Positions 32,640 to 43,769 of a stretch of 64,000 bases of DNA are shown piece after piece (within the stretch, counting starts at the first letter, position 1; each line of letters opens with the position of its first letter). A model generated the notes under the pieces. It did not search any database. It saw only the letters and a list, made by a program, of their open reading frames with translations, and had not been told where the DNA came from. The position numbers were made by a program, and so were the translations under genes. Source of the DNA: Emiliania huxleyi CCMP1516 (lineage: Eukaryota; Haptophyta; Isochrysidales; Noelaerhabdaceae); contig NW_005201792.1 in assembly GCF_000372725.1 (NCBI RefSeq), positions 532,933-596,932 on the forward strand. The letters are read 5' to 3'.

Positions 32640-32800
32640 CCTCGCGGGGGGGGGCACATGTAGTACTCGTTGTTCTTGGACCGCGCCTTGGCGGACAAGG
32701 TGTCCAGCTTCTCGAGCATGTGGATGACGTGCTGCATGTCCTCGCCCTGCGTGGAAAGCGCGACCGTCGCGATCTCCAGCCCGGTCAAGCGCGGTGCGGG
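32640..32800 (-). CDS. Possible orphan exon
   Basis: The minus strand reads LTGLEIATVALSTQGEDMQH and then VIHMLEKLDTLSAKARSKNN, a clean amphipathic helical segment unlike the surrounding noise, ending near a CATGTGCCCC junction. No neighbouring exon could be joined and the family is unknown. It may be a fragment of a helical adaptor protein. Confidence 0.3.
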
Positions 32801-32950
32801 TTCACTCGTAACTCGTATACTCTATACACTATACAAGGCACTAGGCACAGCACAAAAATGCGTGGTAAGTGGTGTGGCGTCACGCTCCAAGATCGGCGCC
32901 GTCTCTTTCGGTCACACATCTGCAAATCGAATGGCACTCATGGCGTGGCC

Positions 32951-34266
32951 TCAGGCCTGATACTCATCAAGGAGTGTCAGGAGCATGCTGCCGAGACCTC
33001 GTTTGGCCTCGCGGTCGTCGATCCCGTCATGCGACTGGGGCTGCTGATCGGGCTCCGGGTCAGCGCGATCTTGCCCTTGGACCTCCGCCTCCGCCTGCAA
33101 AACTGCCGCTGCCGCGGAGTCAGCGGCGGGCATTCCTGGAGGCCGTACAGCCTCGAGTCCTCTTGTCAGCGCCCAGTCCGCAAACTCGGCAAAGAGGATC
33201 AAGCCGGCTCCGTCTGCGTCGGCTCGAGCAAACTCCGCCTCCGGATCGGTCACTTCGACGCCCCATGCCTTGAGCTTGGGCAGCGCCGCACGAAACTCGT
33301 CGATGGACACGCGCCGATCCTCCCCCGTGTCGACCTCGTCAAACATGGTGAGCAGCTGCGACGCGCGGCCGCGGTGGTTGGGAGTGCGGGCGGTGGTGAA
33401 GCGATCGGCGGGGTTGGGCGGCGGGCTCGCTACCTCAAAGTAGCGGTGCAGGTAGAGAAGCAGCAGCCGGAACTCCTTGCGCTCCACGTAGTCACCGTTC
33501 ACGCCATCGGTACGGCCCGACGACCCCTTCGCAGCCTGAAAGGCTCGCATGATTGCGGGCTTGCAGAACCGGAGCGCGTCAACGTCCTTTCCCGCCTTGT
33601 CACTCAGGAGCATGATGAGCCCACGATCCACCTGCTGACCGAAGCCTACCTTAGGGCGTGCAAGGGTCGACCACGGCGCAGCACTACTCGCGCCTCGGCG
33701 AGCGAGAGATGCCCGTTGCCGTTGGGGTCAAAGGAGCGAAACAGGGCCATCCGCTCCTTGCGCTGCTCGAGGGCGACAGGCAGCCGCTTTGCCAAGGCGG
33801 TCCATGCACCGAGCGAGGCGGCGTCGTAGGCTGACGACTCACAGCCGCCCGTCACGTTCTTGGATGTACGTTTGTGTAGGCCCTTGGGCGCACTCTTGGG
33901 CGGCTGCGGCGCCGGCACGGTTGGCCTTGCTGGCAAGAGCCGCGGCTTGCTCGGCTTGGGAGCAGCCGGGATGTGCTCGGACGAAGGGCGAGATCTGGTC
34001 GCAACAACCGGGTCCACCGATGGCCTCGGAGTGACGCGTGGGCTGAGCCGTCGAGCGCCACTTACCTGTCGTGGAGGCTGCTCTGGAGACCGTGGAGGCG
34101 TGCTGCCGATGACGGAGAGGGCGTGCCCGATCGCAGCGAGCGCCCCCTTGAGAGCGGCCACTTCCCGCGCAGAAGCTTCCACCTTGGCCTCGAGCTCAGA
34201 GATCCTCGCCTCGTAGGCGCTTGGGCCAGCAGCGGCGTGTTCCGGCGCGCCATTCTCCTGTCGCAT
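32951..34266 (-). CDS. Calflagin-like EF-hand protein with N-terminal coiled coil
   Basis: Exons 34266-33688 and 33631-32951 (GT-AG intron of 56 bp) give 419 aa. Residues 15-50 form a short coiled coil (YEARISELEAKVEASAREV); 60-150 are Pro/Ser-rich and probably disordered. The EF-hand part follows: loop FDPNGNGHLSLAEA, then YVERKEFRLLLLYLHRYFEV, loop FDEVDTGEDRRVSIDEF, the block ALPKLKAWGVEVTDP, and loop ADADGAGLILFAEFADWA. This order and the ALPKL.WGV..TD block match flagellar calcium-binding proteins (calflagins/FCaBP), which in other protists sit at flagellar or cell membranes. N-terminal acylation is not supported: the protein starts MRQ, not MG. The C-terminus is a charged Gln/Asp-rich tail. 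Confidence 0.82.
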
Positions 34267-34416
34267 TCAGATTCGCGCCCGGGACGCACGCTGGTCAAGT
34301 TTACCACAGGTCCGTTGTGAAGTGTTGGGCCGCGCCACCAAGAACCTAGGTGTGGGATCGGCAAGGGCGCGACGCGTCGATCTATGCTTACCTTTTATGC
34401 TTTTTCGACCCATCAG

Positions 34417-34478
<62 letters not shown>
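34417..34478. repeat. GT dinucleotide microsatellite
   Basis: About 30 GT units 150 bp upstream of the EF-hand gene start. Confidence 0.97.
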
Positions 34479-34479
<1 letters not shown>

Positions 34480-34870
34480 GCGCGCCTTGCGGGGAGGGCG
34501 CGGAAAAGAGGAACCTCTTATTTCCATCGCCGCGGAGCTGCAAGCAGCGCCGGGTCTTATGAATTGCGTGGGGGGGGGGGGGCACGTGGGACGCGTCCAT
34601 CACGGAGGTTTGCAAGAGAGTTCTCTGTGGAGGAGTTATGGTCGTCGAAGAGAGACTAACAATCGATTGACGTTGCGATTGCCCAGTGGACACGTAAATG
34701 AGACACGCTGTGGGAGGAAGGGCGCACCACCAGAGGATTGTGAGCGCTGTGGAGCGATAGAAGCACGTGCGCGGCATCAGCCCATCGCCTGACGAAAGCT
34801 TTGCGTGAAGCCGTGGACGCAACAGCGGAACCGACGCCTCGTCAGCCTGGAGCTCTCGGGCGGCGGCGTC
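34479..34870. other. Intergenic, no gene seen
   Basis: Contains a G run at 34570-34582. No coding motif. Confidence 0.6.
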
Positions 34871-35338
34871 TCAAGATAGGCTGCGACGGCTGGTTCCAAC
34901 CTCCCCGAACGCGAGCCACACGTTTGCACTCTCGAGAAACTCCTGAACCGCAAATAAGAAGCCAGAGAAGGCTCCGCAAACCCGCGTCTTTGCCCTGGAG
35001 ACCTGCGTCTTTAGTGACTGCTTGAGTTGCTGAAGCTGACCCTCCGAGAGCTGCGAGGCGGAGACGCCGAGCAGCAGCAGCAGCAGCAGGAGAAGGGAGG
35101 CGCCGGGACGACGACTCGGTCCAGCGACCACCGCCGTCCCCGCGCCCTTGGCGCCTGCACTGGCGGGCTGTGCTGCCTTTCCTTCCGCCATTGTCGCACC
35201 CACAACCGAGATCTTCTCCCCTAGTGACTCCGGAATGAGGCTGCGCGCCCAGGCGACCGCAGGATGGTCTGCAAACTGCGCAGCGAGGCCCGCGCCCACC
35301 CCCGCTCCGACGGAAAAGATGCCCACTTGGCGCGACAT
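34871..35338 (-). CDS. Small hydrophobic protein, unrecognised
   Basis: The ATG at 35338 opens a frame beginning MSRQVGIFSVGAGVGAGLAA and containing a poly-Leu segment encoded by a CAG/CTG run (35070-35090). A 60-bp GT-AG intron (34943-35002) can be removed in frame, giving QLKQSLKTQ joined to EFLESANVWLAFGEV. Either form is a roughly 135-155-aa membrane-type protein. No family recognised. Confidence 0.4.
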   Translation of the reverse strand: MSRQVGIFSVGAGVGAGLAAQFADHPAVAWARSLIPESLGEKISVVGATMAEGKAAQPASAGAKGAGTAVVAGPSRRPGASLLLLLLLLLGVSASQLSEGQLQQLKQSLKTQVSRAKTRVCGAFSGFLFAVQEFLESANVWLAFGEVGTSRRSLS

Positions 35339-35540
35339 GCTGAATGCCGCACGAGTACCTCGCGACCGTGGAAGGGGGGCGGCGGGCACGCACGGGGCTC
35401 GCGGATCGAGGCGGGGGGAAGTAGACGACGCGCGAAACGCGAAACAGCGACGCCGGTCGTCCGTCCGATTCTCGAGTCACGTTCAAGTAGGCGTACTTTT
35501 GGCTCTCTCTCCTCAAGTGTGTGTGAAGTCATTTCCCGCA

Positions 35541-35653
35541 CCCCCCTGGGCGCGGGCCTTCTAGGCCTGCGGGTAGTCTCCCCCCATCCCCAGGGCCTCC
35601 AGGGCTCGCACCTCAACCTCTCACTCATAGATAGACCAGCGCGCAGCGCCATA
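35541..35653 (+). repeat. Dispersed repeat, copy 1 of 2
   Basis: Shares about 110 bases with 51340-51450, including GGGCCTTCTAGGCC, CCCCATCCCCAGGGCCTCCA and CTCGCACCTCAACCTCTC. It ends 338 bp before the Myb gene start. Confidence 0.88.
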
Positions 35654-35990
35654 CCCACGTACACAGCGCATGCACAGGAGGCATTTTCTTCCTCAATAAA
35701 AGGTCTGTGAAACGGAGGCGGGGCCTTTGCTCAACGACCTTACGACCTGTTCGAGTTGGCCTCCGGGAACTAGGGTGCTGGCCGGCTGGCCGGCCGGCGC
35801 GCGGTGTCTGTTTCACTAAGGACCTAATTACGTGCAATAAGGTCCAACGCCATCAAAATCGCGAATATGGGCCGACTTGGCTCCGACATTTCTTGTTGGG
35901 GCTAGGAAGTGGCCAGTAGAAAGTTCCAAGAAGTAAGCGCCCCTCTGCGGCTTGATAGATCCCTTTTGCCCTCTTGGCGCAGGAGAGCCG

Positions 35991-36709
35991 ATGGCGGCAA
36001 CGGAGAACGCCGTGGCCCCCGAAACGCACGAGCCAGCCGGCGTGCCGCCCCAGCTGCCAGCTGCCGGTGCCCGCCCGCGTCAAGAGTCCGACGAATCGCT
36101 GTCGCTTGGGGATGACAAGCCTCTCATGCTGTCCAAATCTTTCGAGGGCATGCTCGAGGGAGTGGTCACGGACTCAGGCCTGACGCTCAGCGACGCGGTT
36201 CGCAGGCTGGGCGCCGAGCTCAACGGCGAGGACCCTCTCCTCGGACCGCCGCCGCTCGCCGAGCGTGAGCACATCTCCTCATCCGCGAGTGTGGATGGCG
36301 TCACCTCGTCCCCGCTGCTGACACCTCCCTCCGGCCCCTCCTCCTCAAGCGAAGCGGGCCCGTCATCGCCACTCGCGGAGCGACGATCCATCCCCGCGGG
36401 CACGCTCACCAGCAGTCCCGCTTCGAGCTCCGAGAACACCGGCGGGGAGCCGAGGGCGCATGCCCCGGCTGCGATGATTGCCCAACAACTCCTCAACTCC
36501 ATCGGAAGATCGGGGGAGGGGGAGGCGCCGCAGCCGCACCAGGGGGCGCCAGCGACGTTGGGGGCGGCCCCAAGTGCGGCACGGCAAAGCAGCGCCGCCA
36601 GCGCCACCGGCGCGCCTCTGGGCGCCGCCCCCTTCCCCGCGGCGCCAGTGCCGCCGCAGTTTCAGCAGTTCCTCTCCGCGGCGACGAGAGGGGGGCCGCC
36701 CACGTGGGA

Positions 36710-36745
<36 letters not shown>

Positions 36746-38548
36746 AGGGCTCGACGGCGGGCGAGTGAAGCTGGGAGACGTCCCTGCCAGCGGCAGCTTC
36801 GCAGCCGGGCTCGGCAGCCTCGGTGGCATCTTCGGCCCCGGGGGCGGGGCGGGCGGGGCCGCGGGGTTGGGCGCGTGCCCGCTGCCCTTCGCGGCGCTGC
36901 AGCAGGAGCTGTCGTGCCTCGCCTCGGCCTCGCGCAGCCTGGGCTACGGCCAGCACGCCCCGTTGCAGCAGCTCGAGGCGTCGGCTGCCGCCGGCGCCGT
37001 CCCGCGCCTCCCTTCCTCCTACGCCACGGCAAAGGTCGAGATAGGGCGCGATGGGGCCCCAGGCGCCGCCCCGTGTCCAGCTGATGCACCGCCGGCTGTG
37101 AGGGGAGCGAGGGTGGTTGCGGGCGAGTCTGCGGCCGGCGCGCTCGGGGGTGGCGCGGCGCCGCTGCCGCCCTCCGTCCTCCTCGGCCTGGGGATGGCTC
37201 CGCCGCTGCCCGCTGGCCACGACGCGGCGGAGGCAGAGCGGCTGCTCCACCCGGCCGTGCGGCTGGGCCTCCCGGCCGGCCCGTCCTCCTTCTTCCCCCA
37301 CCAGCTCCCCTCGGGCGAGGCTCTGCGCGCCGCCCTCTGCGGCGGCTTGGGCGTCTCCTTCGGCGCCGCTTCGGTGGCCGCCGGCGCCGTCGGCGCCGCC
37401 CCGAGCGCGCTCCCGGAGAGGCACGCCGCCCCCTTGGTGCGCCTGTCGCAGCCGGCGCGGCTCGATGGACTCGCACGCGAGGCGGCGGCCGCGGCCGACG
37501 CGGCCGCCGCAGCGCAAGCGGCCGCCAACAGCCGCGGCGCTCGCATCACGGACAGCGCCGTGACGGTGACTGACATGAAGGACTGCGCCAACATGGCGGC
37601 GGCAGCGGCGGCGGCGGCGGCGAGCCGGCTCATGCACGCCGAGGCGCAGGCCTGCTCGCTGGCACGAGGCAACACAAAGTCGGTGACCGTGAACCGAAAG
37701 GCGTGGTCGATGGAAGAGGCGCAGTTCCCCCCCCCTCTCTCCCATGCGCCCTCCTCTGCCACGCCCTCCTCTGATGCCCGCGGGACGCCGCGACTCACTC
37801 CCCCACCCGCCGCCCTTTCAGGACGCCACCATCCGCGCTTGCGTTCAGCGGATGGGCATGCGCTGGCGCCTCATCGCGCCGCACTTGCCTGGCCGGTCCG
37901 ACGACTCGGTGCGCAACCGCTGGAAGAGGCTGCGCGAGGAGGACGAGGAGGCGGAGGCGGCGGCGGCCGGGCGGCCACGGGTGGAGCGGCCGCCGCCCGC
38001 GCCGCCCACGAGCACACGGCGCACGAGTGGCGGCCAGGGTGCGGCTGGCGGCGGCGGCGGCGCCTCGAGGGGCGGGGCGGTGGCGGCGAGCACGATCCGG
38101 AGCCGCGCCGGCGACGACGGGTCCGGGGACGAGGAGGGCGGCGATGGGACGCGGCAGCGGATGAGCTGGTCGGCCGAGGAGGACGAGGTCATCGTCACCG
38201 CCGTGCGCGAGCTCGGGCAACGCCGCCGCGGCCCCCTTGCAGCTTCGGCGGGCGGTACGCTCTCACGCCCCCCTCCCCTTGCGCTCTCAGGCCTCGCTGG
38301 TGCGCGGTGGCGGCGCGGCTCCCGTCCCGCACCGACCAGGCGATCCGCAACCGGTGGAACCGGCTGCAGCAGCGCGCGCGGGTGCAAGCGCGCCAGGCCC
38401 GCAGGGCTGCGCAGGGCCGTACGGGGGCGGGAGAGGCACAATGTTGACATGCCTGACCGCTCCACCTCAGGCGCACAACATGCAGGCCATGATGCACTCG
38501 GCGGCAGGCTTGGTCGGCGGCATCGGACAACCGGGCTTGCACACTTAG
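35991..38548 (+). CDS. Two-repeat Myb-type DNA-binding protein
   Basis: Exons 35991-37718, 37822-38216, 38291-38405 and 38471-38548 give 771 aa. The first 560 residues are Ser/Ala/Pro/Gly-rich, with a poly-Ala run (GGC-type repeat near 36710-36750), and look like a disordered regulatory region. Myb repeat 1: KAWSMEEDATIRACVQ, MGMRWRLIAPHLPGRSDDSV, RNRWKRL. Repeat 2: SWSAEEDEVIVTAVRELG, WCAVAARLPSRTDQAIRNRW. Conserved Trp and the RNRW recognition-helix ends are intact, so a nuclear transcription factor is likely. Repeats are separated by a roughly 100-aa Gly/Arg-rich linker, unlike plant R2R3 proteins. Introns 1 and 2 are GC-AG and split both Myb repeats; the last intron is inferred and less certain. 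CTTGGCGCAG just before the start may end a leader intron. Confidence 0.87.
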
Positions 38549-39221
38549 CGCGTTCGAAGCGGTTTTCGGCCTCTGCATCGCGCCCGGTGGGCGAGCAAGG
38601 GAGGCGACGGGAGGAGGAGAGCAAGGTGCTCGCAAGGTACAGCGGACGCAGTGTCGCCGCGTGACAGCGCACACTCCACATGCACACTTGATTGTGGCGG
38701 CCAGTGACTGAATCAGGCTGGTGGGGTGGAGAAAAACTGCAGACAGTGGTTGCGGGAGTTTTCTGTCTTGAACTGTAGCGTACAGGGAGAGAGTGGCGTC
38801 GTGTGTCAGGGCGTCTATAGCGTACTGAGCTCTGCGCCCCAGGGTGGCCGCTGTCCGACAGTCCCTCCCGCGCTCGCGGGCGGCTGTCCCTCTAGGGCTG
38901 TCCGTGTCCGTCACTGCGTGGTCAGTCTCTCGATCTTGAACTTGCTTGCTCTTCTTTTTGAGTAAAACGTTTTGGCGCGGGAACGGCCGTGATGGCCAGG
39001 TGTGATGGCTGATGGTGCGGGCGGGGCCGCGGTGCGCGCGGAGGCCGGAGCCGGAGGTGTCTGAGAACGGAGAGACCCCGCCGCGGGTGTCTGAAAAATC
39101 AAACACCAACAGCGGCCATCTCGAAACCAAGCGCCCCTGGGTGCTGGGGCGTGAGCAGAAGGTACGAACGTACGTGGAACAGACCAGCACCATCTGTGCC
39201 TGTACGTATCTCGAGTTCGCC
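38549..39221. other. Intergenic, no gene seen
   Basis: Convergent gap between the Myb gene and EED. It contains a short inverted pair around GGTGTCTGAGAA / GTGTCTGAAAAA near 39056-39100 and no coding motif. Confidence 0.55.
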
Positions 39222-40066
39222 CTAGTCGGCAGCTGCTGCAGCCGCCGCGACCCTCTCGAGGTCGAGGAGCGCCTGGCCGAGCTTGGCCACCGAGGAGGGA
39301 GCGGGCAAGCCCTCCTCGCCGCCGTTGATGGCTCGCGCGGGGAGGTGGCCCGCCAGCTCGAGGAGGGAGAAGGAGCCGTCGTCGCAGCAGCACACGAGGA
39401 AGCGCATCCCGCGCGAGATTGCGGAGCAGCGCACCGTCGAGGGAGCCGAGGCGCGGCGGCGGCACGGCAGCCGCAGGTTGAGCAGCGGCCGCTCAGCGGG
39501 CGAGTCGAGCCTCCAGAGCCGCACCTGGCCCGCCGTGCTTCCGATCGCGACGAGGCGGCGCGTCGGGTCGAGCTGGTGGCGCAGGAACCTACGGCCGAGG
39601 CGCCGTCGAGATCCCGCCGAGCTGCAGCTGAGGGAGGGAGGGGTCGAGCTGGCGGCGCACGAACCAGACGTTGGTGTCCGGCACGTCGTGCCGCCGCACA
39701 ACCTCCACCGGCACCCGCCGCCGGCAGTCGAGCCTGCACACGCGCAAGGACGGCAAGTGACCACCGCCCCGCCCCCCACGTCCTCCGGCGGCATCCCGGC
39801 GCACCCGCGCTGCTCGACGCCGTAGCTCACAGCGGGCTGGTGCGGGAGCAAGGCGGGCAGAGCCGCCGCCGCCGCCGGGGCGCTCTGCGGTGGCCGTCGC
39901 CACAGCACCGCCTTGCCCTCGTGCCCGCGCGTCAGGAGGGTGCTGTCCGGCCCGAAGCGCACGCAGTCGACATACGCGAGTTTCTGCGGGGAGAGGAGGG
40001 GCGAAGCGGGCGTGTGAGGCGGCGGCGGCCTCTCTGGCGGCGTCGCGCCTTGATTGGGCGTGTGTG

Positions 40067-40111
<45 letters not shown>

Positions 40112-42218
40112 GCGGGCGCCTCCTCTCGGTTGAAGACATGCAGCCCGCTGACCGAGGCCTGCTAAGTAGTGAGTAATGATTATTCATTGATCATCGCTAA
40201 CCAGACAGCCCGCCGACCGAAGCCTGCGGGAACTGCTCGATCGCGGGAGCGACGCCAACCTGCGGGAGGTGGCGGCGCGGGCTGCGGCGAACGTCGCGGC
40301 GGCGAGAGCCCGCCGGCCGAGGGGGGGGGGGGGGCGTGAGGGGTTTGGGGGAGCACCGGCAAGTTGCACTCGCTCGACTCGCGCCCCTCGCGCGGCATCG
40401 CCCCCTCGGCCGCGAGGGCCGCCCCCTCCTCCCCGTCCTCCCCGTCCTCCGCCTCCTGCGCCTCCTCCGCCGCCTGCGCCTGCGCCTCCGCCCGCCGCTC
40501 TGCCAGCGCGTCCGCCCTGCTCACGCGAGGAGAGTCGCTGCTCACAGCTGGCGGCGCTGTTGCGGTGGCGGTGGTGCGATGGAGGGAGGGAGGGTCGGAG
40601 GTCGCCATGGTGGTAGAGAGGCTCGGGAGCAGGGGGGGGGGGGGGGGGAGCCGCGCGCGGGCGTGTGGCGTGCGGAGAGGCGTGCAGAGAGGCGTGCGGA
40701 GAGGCGTGCAGCGGAGCCGGTGGGGCGCGGAGCCTGGCGACGGCTGCGCTCACAGCGGGCTGGTCGACCGACCACAGCTTGACGGTGCCGTCGACGCCGG
40801 ACGAGGCGAGGGCGGTGCCTGTGCGTCGGGCGGGCGGGGAGGGGGCGGCGTGGTGAGGGTGGCGGCGGAGGCGAGGACGGGCCAGAGAGACGAGCGCCGT
40901 CGGGCGAGACGTCGACGGAGAGGACGGCATCGAGGTGGCCTGTTCACAGCTCACGCGTGTGAACGGTGCCGCTTCACTCCTGCGGCAGCGGCGGGATGGT
41001 CTGTGGGCGGCCTCGCTCGCCGGCAAAGACGGCGACGCAGAGCCGCGACGCGGTGTGCCAGAGCCGGACCGCCTTGCCAAGGGGGCGGGGGAGGGAGGGG
41101 GAGGAGGGCTAGTTTTGCGAGGTTTGCCTCGTGCGGGTGGCCGAGTCGGGTGGCCGAGTCTAGTCTATAGAGTCGGCCGGCTCGCCAGTGAGTTGGACTA
41201 GCCAGTGAGTTGGCCTAGCCAGTGAGCTGGCCCCAGGCGGGCGTCGCGCTGGCGTGTGCTGCGTGCCCTGTCCGTTACTTCCCCGCCTCGTGTCGCGAGG
41301 CAGACGCGTCCCATCTCTCGGTCAAATCTCGGCTGATCTCGGGAAACCTCGTCGCGCGACGCAGACGCGAGCAGTCCGCGCCTAGTAGGTTCCTAGAAGG
41401 TTCCTAGAAGGTTCCTAGAAAGTTCAAGAAGCAGCCGCGAGCAGCCCGCGCCGGTGAGGCAAGAAGCGGACCTCGTGGATGGCTGCGCCGTGGCCCTGCA
41501 GCGTCGCCTCGACCCGCGCGCTGTGGCAGTCGATCAGCTTGATCTGCCGCAGCTCGCCGCCCACGGCCAGCACCGAGTGCTCGCTGCAGAGGGCGAGAGG
41601 CGAGAGGCGAGAGGGCGAGGGCGAGTGCGGCTCGCGGCCGACAGCAGAGACAAGGAGGGAGAGGGCGGGCGCGGAGGTGCTCTATAACTTATATACGCGC
41701 CTGTCGCACGCCACGCCCCAGTCGCACGTGTAGAAGCGCTCGCGCGGGTCGCCGTCCACGTAGGTTTGCAGTGCCACGAGTGCGCCAACAACGCCGCCGC
41801 CGCCGCCGCCGCCGCCGCGCTTGCGCTTGGACGCCTTTCCCCGGCCGCCGCGCGGCTTTGGATGCTTGCCGTTGACTGCGTCGGGCGCCGACGAGCAGAC
41901 TGTGTCAGGCGCCGACGAGCAAACGGCGGCCGCCCCGCCATCCTCCGCAGTGCCGTTGTTCGATGCCGCGCCTTCGGCCAGCGGCGGAGGATCGACCCGG
42001 TATATGTTGACCTGCCCGCCGCCGACCGTGGCGAAGACGGACGCCTGCGTCGTGTCGACGTGGTTGAAGCTGCACGCGTAGATTGGCTCGCCGTGCGGCT
42101 CCGGGATGCGGAGGACGGCGGTTTGGTGCAGCAATGCTCCCGGCGATTGTTGAGGCTCGTCATCGACGTCGCCGGTCGATGGAGCTTCCACCGCTGCAGC
42201 CGGCGACGCCGAAGACAT
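39222..42218 (-). CDS. EED: Polycomb EED/ESC homologue (WD40 subunit of PRC2)
   Basis: EED is the H3K27me3-binding scaffold of the H3K27 methyltransferase PRC2. Resolved minus-strand exons: 42218-41701, 41583-about 41456, 41072-41012, 40939-40898, 40818-40761, 40516-40357, 40259-40224, 40158-40120, 39983-39811, 39733-39665 and 39588-39222. Diagnostic blocks in order: HGEPIYACSFN, VFATVGGGQVNIY, LQTYVDGDPRERFYTCDW, LAVGGELRQIKLIDCHSA, GHGAAIHEVRF, GHLDAVLSVDVSPDG, GTALASSGVDGTVKLW, KLAYVDCVRFGP, TNVW joined to FLRHQLDP, LVAIGSTAGQVRLWRL, FLVCCCDDGSFSLLEL. Two oddities: no sequence for the LLLSxSxDH strand was found between exons 2 and 3, and a Glu/Ala-rich insert lies in exon 6. Most introns are GC-AG. 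Two carry long flanking duplications. Confidence 0.9.
40056..40109. repeat. GT microsatellite inside an EED intron
   Basis: GTGTGTGTGTGCGTGTGT-type run within intron 39984-40119. Confidence 0.95.
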
Positions 42219-42756
42219 CGCCGCGGACTGGGCTGCCGGTGGCTGTTCCAGGGCCTCAGTGCACTGTCGTGCACAGCGGCAGCACGTTTACGGCAAGGCA
42301 GCTTGGCGCCTTCTTGTGAAAAAAGAATTTAAATTCGGAAAAAAGAAATCTCGGAACCAAGAAACGCGGCAGCACGTTTACGAATGGGGGCTATCAGGAC
42401 ACTGGGCACGGGACGGGACTGGCGCACACTGGCACTAACAAACACAGCTATCTAGATACACCACAAAAAAGAAGAAAGCGGGTGCCCAAAACTCAAGTAG
42501 AAATCTCTCTCTCTCTCTAAACTCCCTCTCTCTGACAACACTAGGCACGGGGCTCGCACTGGCACTAACACAGGTATACAAAAATAATTTTACCAAGATG
42601 CAACAAAACTCTTCGCAGCACCGCTCTGTGTCTTGAACTTGATCTGCTGACCAACAAACCTACAACACCACTAGGTACGGGACTGGCGCGCACTGGCGCG
42701 CAGGAAAAACGTACACCAAAAAATAATGGTACACTAATAACCCCGATAAACCTGAG
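42219..42756. other. Intergenic with partial dispersed-repeat copies
   Basis: The word ACACTGGGCACGGGACGGG (42400-42418) and two diverged versions at about 42537 and 42668, each followed by TGGCACTAAC-like sequence, match the first module of the family at 11525-11790. Confidence 0.65.
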
Positions 42757-43670
42757 CGCTGAGGGAGGGTGTGTAGAGGATGTAGAGTGTAGAGCGCTGT
42801 AGAGCTGTAGAGATGTAGAGCGCTCTGGAGCGCGCTGTAGAGCGCTGTAGAGCTGTAGAGCTGTAGAGCTCTACATCCGGCGCGGGACGATCTGAGTCCG
42901 ATGTAGAGCGATGTAGAGCGCGATTTTGCTGTAGAGTTTGTTGTAGACGGGCTCTACAGCCAAAAGGCCAAGAAAGGCAGTGACTCAAAGAGGTCGAGCC
43001 GCGCTAATGGGATGTCTCCGAGCTTACTGGAGCTCTGGTGGACGGCCCTGACTATCCCTGACACACAGAGAGTCACTCCGACGGTACACAACACCTACAA
43101 CTGCGTCATGACCAGCCTGCCATGTGTCGCCGGTGCCGCATTCGTCGCTGTGCTGTGCTTCTTTAGCAGGCGGTGGACTGTCGGCTGCGAGGACGGTCGC
43201 ATTTGCGCGAGGCGATCATTGTTGAGCGTTGCATGCGCCATGACTCGCGCCAGCGCGTGCGGGAGCTCCTGGCTGAGCGTTGAGTCCAGCCGAGTTGCGC
43301 GCTGGCCACTATCGCTACGCCGAGCCGAGCTGACGCGCCGAGGCGCCGGCCAGTCGCAGCCGTGAGGCATGTCACAGCAGCAGAGGCACCTGCCACCCAT
43401 TGGGCGGGCAGACAGAAGGCTAGGGCAGCACTGGCAAGTGCAACGCGCCTCATGTCGGAGAGCGACCGTGCCTCGTTCGCAGCTTGTGTAGAGTTTGTTG
43501 TAGAGATTTCACGTTGTAGAGCGCCTCTACATCGCTCTACATCGGACTCACAAAGTCCCGCGCGCGCCGGCTGTAGAGCTCTACAGCTCTACAGCGCTCC
43601 AGAGCGCTCTACATCTCTACAGCTCTACAGCGCTCTACACTCTACATCCTCTACGCACCCTCCCTCAGCG
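42757..43670. mobile_element. TIR element built of TGTAGAGC repeats
   Basis: The left end (42757-42985) and right end (43480-43670) are inverted repeats of about 190-220 bp starting CGCTGAGGGAGGGTG and consisting largely of TGTAGAG(C) units. The interior (about 42986-43479) holds only short ORFs and no transposase motif. I could not see a convincing target duplication. It is a non-autonomous element 914 bp long, inserted between EED and the GT31 remnant. Confidence 0.82.
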
Positions 43671-43769
43671 AGAAACCCTTCGGTTTTGTTGTGTGATTTC
43701 GGGTCGCTCCTGAAGAAGAGAAAAAATCTCTGTCTCCTGATCGCAAACCCTGTCAGGAGTCCGCCCCCC

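Noticed and set aside
36363-37745. 460-aa minus-strand ORF opposite the Myb gene
   Set aside because: Mirror frame of the GC-rich, Ala-rich plus-strand exon; no motif.
38195-39739. 514-aa minus-strand ORF linking the Myb end and EED
   Set aside because: Crosses an intergenic region and two genes in wrong frames; no motif.
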